64,000 nucleotides of DNA from Paenibacillus_AR mesotrionivorans. Lineage in GTDB: Bacteria; Bacillota; Bacilli; Paenibacillales; NBRC-103111. The notes beneath the pieces are model-generated. The model had not been told where the DNA came from. It saw only the letters and a program-made list of their open reading frames with translations, and ran no database searches. A program made the position numbers and the translations under genes. Positions within the stretch are counted from its first letter, which is position 1; each line of letters opens with the position of its first letter. The stretch lies in NCBI RefSeq assembly GCF_046098205.1, contig NZ_JBJURJ010000010.1:124001-188000 (forward strand), in the 5' to 3' direction. Below, piece after piece: positions 19,201 to 26,481 of the stretch.

Positions 19201-22200
19201 GATCCGTTCGCCGGTTTGGCCTGTTTTCAAGACGATATCCTGCAGGAAATATCTGCCGTCGGGCTGTTGAACATAATGCTCCACCCGGTACTCCGTGCCG
19301 GTGTCCTTCTCCCATTGTGCGGTGTAGGTTTGGTCCTGCTCGCCCATATAGGTGCTGACCGTCCGGTCCCAGCCCTTGAAGATATAACCCTTGGCGCCAA
19401 ACTGGGGAGCAGTAATGGCGGAGCCGTATTTCAGCCGGTTCACGACCTTATCCCCGCCTACAATGCCGGGATCGAAGGTTATGGTGCGGGTCTGCAGATC
19501 ATAGTAATAACGCAGGACAGAGGAACCGTCCGGCTTGATGGTCAGCTCCTTCTGGCCGGGGGTGCGGAAGCCGGTATAGGCTCTGGCCGAGGGCCAAACC
19601 GTGGTGCCTGTGGTGCCCCGCAGCTGCTCCTGCTCCGCCAAGGCATATTGACTGGAGCCCGAAGTCTCTTTGTAGTGCTCCACCCTGTATGGGGTGTCGC
19701 TGGCGGAGCTCCAAGCCGCGTAGATATCGGTATCCGCATTGGGCATCGTTCCCGGGAAGGTATACGGAACGGTCAGCTGGGCATTGTTGTGCCAGCCGCC
19801 AAAGGTATACCCCGCCTTGACGGGGTCTGCCGGAGCGGGGACTGCCTCCCCGTACTTTTTGAGAATGACGGGGACATAGCTGCCTCCGTTGGAGTAGGGG
19901 GCAATGACATAACCGTCCCTCAGATTGTCCCAATGAAGGGGAATGCGCCGCTCCAGCGGGGCGGAGCTGAACGCCAGCGGCTGTGTGATCCAGGTGATGA
20001 CCATTTCTCCATCCTGCTCAGGCTGTCCGCCGGGATTCACCGTGATGTAGTTGCTGTCGGCATCGTAGGAAAAGGCTTCGTTGGTCATAGCGATTCGGAA
20101 GCTGGTTTTGTCATCATAGATGGCGGTAAACAGCTTGCCCTCATCCAGCCCCTCCTTCAAGTCCAGATACGCCATCTCGAAGAGGCTGTCCGGCAATTGG
20201 GTGGTGGTGATATAGCTTTTCAACTGGATGGCGGGCACCGCATCCGCCCCGTAGGCAAAATTGCGTACGTTGTCCCGTGAGCCTGCCGTAAGGAGAGGCC
20301 ACTCGTTCCCGTACAAGGTTGGATTGTACTTGAAGGTGCCGACCAGGGCCTGGGCCTCGAAGGTAATTTCCAGATAGATGCCCAGCTCCAGGTACAACGC
20401 ACCGGAATAGGCGCTATTTCTCCCCTGGGAGGCGGTGTATTTCAGCTGATAATAGAAATACCCCCAAACACGGACATAGGCGCCCGCCTCTGCGCCGAAG
20501 CCCACACTGGCCAGCTTCGTGGAGAACAGGCCCACCTTGATCTCCGCCTTAATCCCGGCCCGGAGACCCATGGTGCCCATCACATAGAATTCAAATTCGT
20601 AGTGCTCCTCCACCAGATCAATGGTATCGCTTGTCACATTCCCGGCAAACACCTGCACGGTATAGATATAGCGCTTGGCATTCTCATACCAGAAATCCAG
20701 CCCCAGGGAAATGTTCAGGTTGGCGCTCACCACCAGCTTAACCTCGATGTTAATGGCGATGATGAGCATGACCTGTTGCTCCTGCTCCACCAACGCCTTC
20801 TCAAACAGCGTCACCCAATCGCTTTCATTCTCCAGCATGGCGGCATACTTTTCTTCCAGACTATCACCCACGGTACCGGAGCCGTCTCCGATGTATTTCT
20901 CCTTTTGGTCCATGAGATCCTTGATCTGCTTGCCGATCTTCTCAATTTCCTCATTCTTGGTGCCAAAGCCCTCGTCTTCGGTTTCCTTGGTGGCAATGGT
21001 GGCTTCAATGCCAATGCCGGTGTACTCATAAAGCTCTACATAGGCAGTGACCTCATACTCCGCAATGTATGGGAAGATGCCCCACCATTTCCACACGGCA
21101 TCCCCGTCCACACCGATATCAACGCGGACCTCCTGCTCGAAGGAGCCGACAATTTCGATCTCGATGGTCACATTATCGTTGCATTCGATCTTCACCTTGA
21201 TCCCCACATCCAGCGTGAGACGCAAGCCGTCAATCCCTTCGAAGTGGACAAGGCTCGTGCTGAGGGTCGCCTGGAGCTTGCTCAGCTCAACCTCCGCTTT
21301 GGCGCCGCCCATCCGCTGCAGGGTCTCCCGGGTGATGGGCTGGCCGTCCATGGTCATCTCCACGGCGGTCAGGCTGTAATCGTCTCTAAGCCGGGTAAAG
21401 GAATCCGTCTCCAAGGCCAACGCCGCCAGATACCTGCCGGCTTCCTCGGCAAAGCCGCTATTGCGGGCCTGCTGCTCCACGCTGGACTCGATGGCCTTAC
21501 GGTCCACACCCTCCAGCAGATTATCGGAGCGGATGGTCTCCTTCTTATAAGCGGCCATGGCCTGCTGCAGCTCGGACAGACTGACATCCGTGTACGCAAC
21601 GGTGTAGCTCCCTTCCGCTTCGGTCACAGCCGTGACCCTGGCATAACCCAGCATGTGCCCGCCATCGGCGAGAGTGCCGTCCGTTTGCAGTGTGCCGGAA
21701 TAGAAGGAGATGAAATCTCCCGCGTCAATGGTTGTTTGCGAGTCCAGACCCATGTGGGCAAAGCGGTCATCGGTATAGGTGAGATCCGCCCTGTCCACGG
21801 TGATGGAGTGGTTGCCCGCATCCCCGTCGCGGTCCGCCCCTATGCTGACCGGCAATACATCCGGTGTAAACAGGACATCCTCCGCATCCGCGGTTTTGTA
21901 TGTATAGCTGCTGCCTTCCGCTTGGGTGATCCGCACAAAGGCCGTATTATTATCGCTGCTAACGGCATCCATTTGGGGAGGGGTATCCCCCTCATAGATC
22001 ATAATGGTGTCGCCTGCGGCCAAGGTTCCTTTGCTGTAGATAAAGCTGCCCGTGGTCGTGCCGTTTTCGGCGGGGGCTCCATGGGGGCCTACGGTGATCA
22101 CGGGGATGGAAACCGTGGTGGCAGGTATTCCATTGACGGTCAGGCCGGAAATATCCGCCAGCGGAATCTGCGCCATCTGCGCATTCAGAGACACATTCAC

Positions 22201-23544
22201 CACCTCTGCCCGCTTGATGGTGAACACATATTCACGGGCGGATGCATCCTGCCCCACAAAGGACAGGGCCTTATCCTCCAGCGTGATCTTATAAGCAGAG
22301 CCCTCCACAAAACCACTCTGCCGGGCACCCTGCACCCCCAGATCATTGACGCCGGAGATGGCAAAGGCGCCGCTGCCGCCGGTGATGCTGAACCATTCCT
22401 TGTTTTCGTTGGAGCTGAGGTTTTTAAGGGTAACCGCGTCCTTGAACTGGTCCAGGTCCATGCTGTCCGGCGCCGAGACCGTTACGGCGAAATCCGGGCT
22501 TGTGTCAATGGCCCGGGCTACCGGTGTCTGAAAATCCTGCGGGAGGGGAGACATCTCCTCATATTTGGCATACAGGATGGCGCTCTCCTGCGCTGTATCT
22601 CCAGCCGCCACCAGCCGGGTAAGCGCCTCGTCGTAGCACCACCCGATGAAGATGGAATCCGCCTTATAAGGGACCGGCAGATTGTTCAGCTTGCTGTCCT
22701 TGCGGAGGCTCCGGTCAGAAATGACGGTGCCGTCATTGGTATCGAACTTGAAGGTATAGTAGGTGACAGCCGTCTCAGATGAGTCGCCGTCACCGCTGTC
22801 ATTGCTTCCAGGGGACGCTGTTGGCTTTGGTTCCGCCTCGGGTACAGTACGGACATGCTTCGATGGAACACCCGGCTCCTTGTACCAGATCTTGACCGCC
22901 TTGTCCGTACTCATACACAGTGCCGCCGCTTGGGCACGGCTTGCGTTAGCAGACGGATTGAAGCTTGCGCCATCGCCGTTTAAGAGTCCGGCTTGCCATA
23001 GCTTCAGAACGGCTTCTTGGGCATAATCGGCCACCTCTCCCATGTCAGCGGGTGTTGTGGCGACATTCGCGCCCGTCTGGTAATCCACACCAAAGCCTTC
23101 AAAATAACGCACAAAGAAGGCGGCCATCTGCTCACGGCTGATACTGGCATCGGGAGAAAAGGTATCGTTTCCGGTGCCGGAGGTAATGCCGTACCTGGCG
23201 GCCCACTCCACATAAGGGGCGTACCAGGCGTTCCGGGGGACGTCGGAGAAGGCGGACGGTCCTGTACTCGTGGCATCCACACCTGCCATACGTCCCAGCA
23301 CGGTAACAAACATACCCCGGGTCATGGTGCCATCCGGGGTGAAGCGGGTATCGGAGGTGCCGCCGAAAATCTTGTTTTCGTACACATATCGAACAGCATC
23401 ATAATACCAGGCACTGCTGCTGACGTCCGTGAAGGGAACCGGCGGCACAGGATCGCTGCCGTTTGCTGCCAATGCCCGGGGCGGAACGAGGCCGGCTGCG
23501 AGGCAGAGCACCAGCAGTACACTGACGAGCCTCTTCAGCATCAT
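13258..23544 (-). CDS. giant SLH-anchored surface protein with InlB-type and MucBP-like repeats
   Basis: 3428 residues from the ATG at 23544, chosen because AAGGAGAGGG lies 3-8 nt upstream; an in-frame ATG at 23586 has none. Signal peptide (LVSVLLVLCLAAGLVPPRALA), then three SLH domains within about residues 30-220 (FTDVSSSAWYYDAV; FSDVPRNAWYAPYV; a divergent third), which bind cell-wall polymer. One InlB-type unit (FIGWCYDE) follows, then a long unique region (about 280-1220) with a Lys/Glu-rich helical stretch and amphipathic beta segments. Then come 18 InlB B-repeat-like units (motif AGYTFGGW) alternating in the first half with 7 MucBP-like units (motif YTVKHI...GITG...VEIRYARN). A unique C-terminal part of about 460 residues ends abruptly at DMWGN. 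No sortase motif. It is probably an adhesin or surface-layer-associated protein. Confidence 0.9.
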   Translation of the reverse strand: MMLKRLVSVLLVLCLAAGLVPPRALAANGSDPVPPVPFTDVSSSAWYYDAVRYVYENKIFGGTSDTRFTPDGTMTRGMFVTVLGRMAGVDATSTGPSAFSDVPRNAWYAPYVEWAARYGITSGTGNDTFSPDASISREQMAAFFVRYFEGFGVDYQTGANVATTPADMGEVADYAQEAVLKLWQAGLLNGDGASFNPSANASRAQAAALCMSTDKAVKIWYKEPGVPSKHVRTVPEAEPKPTASPGSNDSGDGDSSETAVTYYTFKFDTNDGTVISDRSLRKDSKLNNLPVPYKADSIFIGWCYDEALTRLVAAGDTAQESAILYAKYEEMSPLPQDFQTPVARAIDTSPDFAVTVSAPDSMDLDQFKDAVTLKNLSSNENKEWFSITGGSGAFAISGVNDLGVQGARQSGFVEGSAYKITLEDKALSFVGQDASAREYVFTIKRAEVVNVSLNAQMAQIPLADISGLTVNGIPATTVSIPVITVGPHGAPAENGTTTGSFIYSKGTLAAGDTIMIYEGDTPPQMDAVSSDNNTAFVRITQAEGSSYTYKTADAEDVLFTPDVLPVSIGADRDGDAGNHSITVDRADLTYTDDRFAHMGLDSQTTIDAGDFISFYSGTLQTDGTLADGGHMLGYARVTAVTEAEGSYTVAYTDVSLSELQQAMAAYKKETIRSDNLLEGVDRKAIESSVEQQARNSGFAEEAGRYLAALALETDSFTRLRDDYSLTAVEMTMDGQPITRETLQRMGGAKAEVELSKLQATLSTSLVHFEGIDGLRLTLDVGIKVKIECNDNVTIEIEIVGSFEQEVRVDIGVDGDAVWKWWGIFPYIAEYEVTAYVELYEYTGIGIEATIATKETEDEGFGTKNEEIEKIGKQIKDLMDQKEKYIGDGSGTVGDSLEEKYAAMLENESDWVTLFEKALVEQEQQVMLIIAINIEVKLVVSANLNISLGLDFWYENAKRYIYTVQVFAGNVTSDTIDLVEEHYEFEFYVMGTMGLRAGIKAEIKVGLFSTKLASVGFGAEAGAYVRVWGYFYYQLKYTASQGRNSAYSGALYLELGIYLEITFEAQALVGTFKYNPTLYGNEWPLLTAGSRDNVRNFAYGADAVPAIQLKSYITTTQLPDSLFEMAYLDLKEGLDEGKLFTAIYDDKTSFRIAMTNEAFSYDADSNYITVNPGGQPEQDGEMVITWITQPLAFSSAPLERRIPLHWDNLRDGYVIAPYSNGGSYVPVILKKYGEAVPAPADPVKAGYTFGGWHNNAQLTVPYTFPGTMPNADTDIYAAWSSASDTPYRVEHYKETSGSSQYALAEQEQLRGTTGTTVWPSARAYTGFRTPGQKELTIKPDGSSVLRYYYDLQTRTITFDPGIVGGDKVVNRLKYGSAITAPQFGAKGYIFKGWDRTVSTYMGEQDQTYTAQWEKDTGTEYRVEHYVQQPDGRYFLQDIVLKTGQTGERISTSALVNSRYVTEGETAFENATVNGRVSEAEPISSDGKTVIKVNYKRIRHTVTFEPANGGNPVTYTLYAGAAIVPPGATRVGYTFAGWSPEVPETLGATDLAFTARWEAAGGIAYSVKHIREDVDGAYPAAGKLVEWEFHTGITGEETQAAAKTYEGFTAGETAQERIRPDGSAVVEIRYARNSYSVHWAAGDMTITVPVKYEAVIAKPETPVKQGYVLDYWQGFAEGTLMGTGERTYTAVWKPAADTPYTVKHIREEVDGTYSSGGGLVESETLAGITGTSTAANAKAYSGFAPGEAVQATIQPDGSTVVEIRYARNTYAITWVADGQTFATTPSVKFGTAVPAKPEGTPVKAGYTFRQWKGVPDIMPAKGLTVTAEFTANTYTVTLDMACELPGVSITVTYDSPYGDALAAPERAGYHFERWVNAGGDTVTAASRVRTAEDHTLTAVWAVRTDTGYTVKHMKQDVEGHYPESLVEAEHKAGITGADTAAAAKDYAGFTASESVTQQAVKGDGSTVIEIRYTRNAYPLIWVADGKTLEAGSVKYGASLIAPEIPDKPGYRFVQWRNIQTSMPAEALTVTAEYAPCSYTVTFDANGGSGLTPSVTSVTYGRTYGTLPTGVVREGYAFAGWSLGESIINGASVVAIAADHTLTALWDPLDGIAYTVRHYKDWGDARGEELFLTEEKTGVAGDTTHAASTDCTGFTAQPIIQKTIDGSGTTWVSVVYTRNSYEVVWMAEGRPYQTTRVTYNDTVVPPASIPDKPGYYFAGWESYPPVMPANPITVEARFTALSYQVSFDKNGGFLANPNAMTVTYDQTYSELAYRIPFRAGYTFEGWQNGQGQIVTADSVVKTAGDHTLTAVWSLSKVTYTVEYYQQDLPVSAHTNTLVDQVSYDSYNSDIHVVKTQVPKYEYEGFSLNEISLNDEAKRIAFYYWRNYYALSYDSAGGVQGTGIMNLPYGTSINLFTPVRAGYTFQGWEPELPAVMPASDLSIVAQWQAEEDNVILLKGYSPEGDKIIYGTTDATLVLPTPYRTGFTFGGWYTQETGGERITALRVTGDITLYARWTGNPYQVGFELNGADGEAPGSRQVIFDLPYVLPDVSGVRTGYSFAGWFTADNGGTRVTADTPVSTPSDHILYAQWKPNEYRVEFNGNGATGGSMDAQSHIYDQRIALAGNAFVKTGGIFTGWNTQADGSGTAYSDAEQVMNLSAQEDITLYAQWALGQFTITFNSDGTAVPSITQAYGTAVAAPVPPAKTGYSFIGWKLEGTDGLYTFTTMPGDNITLTARWETVFYTIRYAYDTNLYLRDDYLPGYYSVLSDPIRLPELQYDKTGYTFAGWYTSDRFAEEDKAGVVAIPAGSSGDRTFYAKWTPNQIVVTFHSNRVPDETVQQLFTYDAAQPLASNSFANIGYSFAGWSVARDSAEIYRTDGQVVKNPAAQGEVHLYAIWKENISTISYSLNGVAASVDNPTLYHGTSGEIRLNAPTGIRGGFQFLGWYDSGGRMIESIQPGSTGAIQLTAKWAHGGLFSLSYVSTAYDNNGTGTSTYRVTRTIPSAAVITEDVQYVFYRTVNGTAIGGTAEAEHFKHVGGQAVFATFTSADGDGSYREFKVEGETATPSLRSGTAISDNALASAYTMGGNRYYSVELYKLTSARNLCAGIIHPEKRTVKRELAQNAEYRLAQSAIGAYKRIAETSNNRLEIKESSGGSSYTGTLAVGLSAQAFDPSRYNDNPSLGAYINATATGMGVQLRNLTATDGGWRMYRYVLFNHVEGNVSFDKNKNSTNLPNLPQASKYGMIYGINGDKDNRDAYTVTLPGAVGTLGASGTQYGVHVTSTLGALGGGSGDYYVPYGKDELCSITMGAYNSASADSYFYFNAGELWAKPLDQAKPNQIGVAPMAVGRYQAGDTISISVVYDEIVADRNNVTLGAIEGLNLSYAGYVGGEGTNVLHFVGTLSADYEVEEKVNEALVTCKPVSGAAKDMWGN
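14640..19870 (-). repeat. coding repeat array (InlB-type and MucBP-like units)
   Basis: About 5.2 kb inside the giant gene encodes tandem modules of roughly 65-75 residues. The InlB/Listeria-Bacteroides-type unit is recognised by G-Y-x-F-x-G-W; I count 18 (for example AGYTFGGW, VGYTFAGW, AGYTFEGW, TGYSFAGW, IGYSFAGW, GGFQFLGW). Seven MucBP-like modules start with Y-x-V-x-H and end with I-x-Y-x-R-N. The copies differ substantially from one another, so the array looks old rather than recently amplified. Confidence 0.85.
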
Positions 23545-23600
23545 ATTCCCTCTCCTTCCAAGCCGCTGCTTCTCTGGATGAGACATAAAAAAACTCCCTC

Positions 23601-23626
23601 TTTATACGTATTTTCTGTCGAAAATA
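23601..23626 (-). promoter_or_regulatory. candidate operator and -10 box of the giant gene
   Basis: In the 131 bases between the kinase stop and the giant gene lies an 18-base inverted repeat TATTTTCTGTCGAAAATA (23609-23626; 7-base arms). Read on the minus strand it is followed within 2 bases by TATAAA (23606-23601). No good -35 box is seen, which suits an activator-dependent promoter, possibly driven by the adjacent LytTR regulator. Confidence 0.35.
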
Positions 23627-23675
23627 GCATAAAAAAGGAGTGTGTGCGGCAAATCTACTTAAAAACCGCCATTTT

Positions 23676-24947
23676 CTACTTATTGTTGCCGATCATGCCG
23701 ATGCGCACCCGAAACAGCCCCTCCTTCACCTCATACACCAGCTCCCCGCCGCATTTCCTGACAAAATCCGCCACGCTCCGGCTGCCCGTGCCATGCCCCT
23801 CCTTTGCGGAAACAGGAAGCCCCGCTTCGTCAAAGGCGACCGAACCGGTAAAGGGGTTGGAGCATTCCAGAATCAGCTGGCCGGCATAGACGGCCGTCAG
23901 GCGCAGGCGGCGGTCGGGTGCGGGAAGGGCGGATACGGCGGTTATGGCATTTTCCATCAGGTTGGACACCGTTATCGCAAGGGACATCTCGTCCACATCC
24001 AGGGTTTGGGGAATATCGAGGCGCAAATCGCAGCGGATGTCCTGCTGCCTGGCCAACTCGGCATAATAGGACACGGCGGCATTCACCGGCACATTGTCGC
24101 AATAGCTCCGGGGCTTCCGGGGCAAAGACTCGCTGTAGCTGCGGATAAGGCCGGCGGCTTTGCCGGCTTCGCCCTGCTCCAGCAGGCCGAGCAGCGTATT
24201 ATTGAAGTGGCGGCGATCATGCTGGGCAATGCTCATCTGACGCACCGCTTCGTCCATCAGGGCCAGGCGGTGGCGGGTCAGCTCCCGGTCGGCCCGGATG
24301 TTCAGATGCTCCTCCCGCAGCAGCGTTTCCTGCATGTGCTTGCGAAGCGAAAGAAGGGCCGCCAGATACAGCAGCACCGCCAGCAGAATCAGGAGCAGAA
24401 GAGGAGCTATATTCTCCGTCAGCATCCGGGTCACGTCGGCGCCGGAGAAGAAGTACCAGGCAAAGTTCATAAACAGCGCCGCAGACACAATCAGATACAC
24501 ATCCCACCGTTCGGCTGCCTGGCGGTACAAGGGCCGCAGATGATGGCGGAACAGATAAATGGCCGCGCCGAACAGCAGTACACGCAGCAGCGTGACCGCA
24601 TAATTGGGATACGGGAGCAAATGACACAGATAGAAGCTTAGAATGACTCCGGCAGCATAGATATTCATGACCATGAAGCAGTTGAACAGCCATTGCATCA
24701 GACGGTCCCGAAAAAGCGGCTTGGCCACGATGCCCACAAATATGAAATACACAATGTCCAGCTTGGCCAGGGTGGTATAATCATCCTGCAGATAGAACCA
24801 GATGTTCAACCCCGTGTTCAGGCACACGATGACGGCCAGCGCCGCCCACTGGACAGGCGCGCGGTATCTGGACTGCGCCAGCGTAAACAGCAGCATAACC
24901 AGCATGGCATTGGTGGCGGCCGACCGGATAATGTCGTACAGCTCCAT
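23676..24947 (-). CDS. GHKL sensor histidine kinase, AgrC-like
   Basis: 423 residues. Six or seven membrane helices fill the first 210 residues, followed by a cytoplasmic GHKL kinase core: SIAQHDRRHFNNTLLGLL (phospho-acceptor His in HDxRHFNN), VSNLMENAITAV (N box) and KEGHGTGSRSVADF (G box). This is the HPK10/AgrC class that senses peptides or membrane signals. The ATG lies 2 bases after the stop of the LytTR regulator, with GGGGAGATG as ribosome binding site. The kinase and regulator precede the giant surface-protein gene in the same direction. No AgrB protease or AgrD pheromone gene is visible nearby. Confidence 0.9.
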   Translation of the reverse strand: MELYDIIRSAATNAMLVMLLFTLAQSRYRAPVQWAALAVIVCLNTGLNIWFYLQDDYTTLAKLDIVYFIFVGIVAKPLFRDRLMQWLFNCFMVMNIYAAGVILSFYLCHLLPYPNYAVTLLRVLLFGAAIYLFRHHLRPLYRQAAERWDVYLIVSAALFMNFAWYFFSGADVTRMLTENIAPLLLLILLAVLLYLAALLSLRKHMQETLLREEHLNIRADRELTRHRLALMDEAVRQMSIAQHDRRHFNNTLLGLLEQGEAGKAAGLIRSYSESLPRKPRSYCDNVPVNAAVSYYAELARQQDIRCDLRLDIPQTLDVDEMSLAITVSNLMENAITAVSALPAPDRRLRLTAVYAGQLILECSNPFTGSVAFDEAGLPVSAKEGHGTGSRSVADFVRKCGGELVYEVKEGLFRVRIGMIGNNK

Positions 24948-24949
24948 CG

Positions 24950-25678
24950 TTACATCTCCCCAAGCCGGTAGCTCATGTAGGCATTGCGCACGGAGGTATA
25001 TTGCTTACCGGACACCGGAACCAGGAAACCGCCCCGGAGGGTGAATTCCTCCCTGCTTAAGCGCTCCACCCGGCTCATATTGACGGCAAATGCGGCGTGG
25101 GGCTGGATAAAGCGGCGGTCCTGGAGCAGTGGGGCAATGTGGTTGGCAAAGCTGCCGGTAATCGTAGTGGTTTCTACCCGTTCGCCGTTTAATAGCGTAT
25201 ACACGACACTGTGGCGCACATATTCACAGCAGGCAATGGCATCGGCGGACAACGTGCGGAGCCCCTGCCGGGTTTTGACGGTCACATGCAGCTCCTCACC
25301 GAAGTTCACCTTCTCCACAGCCAAATCCAATGCGGAGAAAAACGCCTGTCTGTCTACGGGCTTAAGAAGATAATGCAGCGGGTTTACCGCATAGGCGTCC
25401 AGCGCAAACCCGGGTTCGGTGGTGATGTAGATGATCTGTGCATCGGTGCTGATCCGGCGGATGCTCCGGCCCAGCTCCAATCCGTTAACCATGGGCATCA
25501 CCATATCCAGCAGGAAAATATGGAAGGTTTCCGTTTCATAAGCTGTCAAAAGCACATCCGGATGACCGAATGCCCGCACATCAGCAGCAAGGCCGCAGCC
25601 GGCAATGTATGCATTGGCCAAGGCCAGCATCTGTTCCAGCTCAGCCTCCGTGTCATCACAGATGGCAATACGGAGCAT
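24950..25678 (-). CDS. LytTR response regulator, AgrA-like
   Basis: 242 residues. Receiver domain: IAICDDTEAELEQML at the start, phospho-acceptor Asp in IFLLDMVMPMVNG, conserved Lys in HYLLKPVDRQAF. A LytTR DNA-binding domain occupies about residues 135-240 (ITGSFANHIAPLLQDRRFIQPHAAFAVNM, then VPVSGKQYTSVRNAY). LytTR proteins bind imperfect direct repeats and typically control surface and virulence functions. It is first in a minus-strand series: regulator, kinase, giant SLH protein, subtilase. A near-ideal promoter lies upstream. Confidence 0.93.
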   Translation of the reverse strand: MLRIAICDDTEAELEQMLALANAYIAGCGLAADVRAFGHPDVLLTAYETETFHIFLLDMVMPMVNGLELGRSIRRISTDAQIIYITTEPGFALDAYAVNPLHYLLKPVDRQAFFSALDLAVEKVNFGEELHVTVKTRQGLRTLSADAIACCEYVRHSVVYTLLNGERVETTTITGSFANHIAPLLQDRRFIQPHAAFAVNMSRVERLSREEFTLRGGFLVPVSGKQYTSVRNAYMSYRLGEM

Positions 25679-25716
25679 AGCGGATACCTCCCCATTCTCA
25701 GAAAAGCAGCATCAAC

Positions 25717-25745
25717 ATTATATGAAACTATCGCTTTCATTTCAA
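25717..25745 (-). promoter_or_regulatory. promoter of the LytTR/GHKL genes with palindromic spacer
   Basis: TTGAAA (25745-25740), exactly 17 bp, TATAAT (25722-25717) on the minus strand. The spacer holds an inverted repeat, ATGAAA and TTTCAT around GCGATAG, suited to a repressor or regulator contacting the core promoter. One half (TGAAAGCG) resembles a cre half-site, but the spacing is too long for a full cre. Confidence 0.7.
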
Positions 25746-25837
25746 GAAAAGGATGGCCTGTTTGCCATAACTTTCTCTTGAAAAAGAAACGCCCTCTATG
25801 GTATGGTTACTGGAAATATTTCCTTGGAGGGAAGCAT

Positions 25838-26422
25838 ATGAGCACCGCCAATCCCGACCCGATCCTGCTGGATTTCCCGGAAAGCTTCGAAAGTGAACGT
25901 TTGATCATCCGTGCACCGTTATGGCATGATGGAGCGGCTGTAAACGAGGCGATCAGAGAAAGTATAGACGAATTGCGTCCCTGGATGCCCTGGGCGCAAA
26001 ACACCCCGGCCATCGAAGAAACCGAGGCAAACCTGCGGCATGCCAGAGCGCAATTTATCGGGCGTAAGGACCTGAGACTGCTGTTGGTACATAAGGAAAC
26101 CGGTCAATTCGTAGGCAGCAGCGGCCTTCACCAAATTGATTGGCAGACGCATAAGTTCGAAATTGGATATTGGGTCCGCACCTCTTGCCAACAGCAGGGT
26201 TACATCACCGAAGCCGTACATGCCATTACAGACTTTGCCATACGAGAGCTATCGGCGAACCGCATCCAGATCCGGTGTGACGCCCATAATCTGCGGAGCG
26301 CCAAGGTAGCGGAACGCTGCGGCTTCACATTAGAGGGGATTCTTCGCAATGAGACATGTGATGTTAACGGTTCACTGCGGAATACCATGATCTTCTCGAA
26401 GGTTCGCGGTGTGGAATATTAA
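25838..26422 (+). CDS. GNAT N-acetyltransferase, RimJ/RimL type
   Basis: 194 residues from the ATG at 25838, with TTGGAGGG 7 nt before it; the open frame further upstream has no start signal. The protein has the RimJ/RimL-type layout: SERLIIRAPLWHDGAAVNEAI at the N-terminus, KFEIGYWVRTSCQQQGYITEAV (the acetyl-CoA-binding R/Q-x-x-G-x/A region), and NLRSAKVAERCGFTLEGILRNE near the end. Such enzymes acetylate protein N-termini or small molecules; the substrate is unknown. It is a single gene, divergent from the LytTR operon. Confidence 0.9.
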   Translation: MSTANPDPILLDFPESFESERLIIRAPLWHDGAAVNEAIRESIDELRPWMPWAQNTPAIEETEANLRHARAQFIGRKDLRLLLVHKETGQFVGSSGLHQIDWQTHKFEIGYWVRTSCQQQGYITEAVHAITDFAIRELSANRIQIRCDAHNLRSAKVAERCGFTLEGILRNETCDVNGSLRNTMIFSKVRGVEY

Positions 26423-26481
26423 GTACGAAAATTTCAGAAAACCCATCACGAATACAGCTTGCCTGATCAAAAGGTATATTC

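Noticed and set aside
13222..22782. Long plus-strand open frames opposite the giant gene (for example 13222-14628, 17791-20280 and 20602-22782)
   Set aside because: They mirror the minus-strand coding repeats. The minus-strand frame has SLH, InlB and MucBP motifs with a signal peptide and ribosome binding site; the plus-strand frames have low-complexity Gly/His-rich sequences and no start signals.
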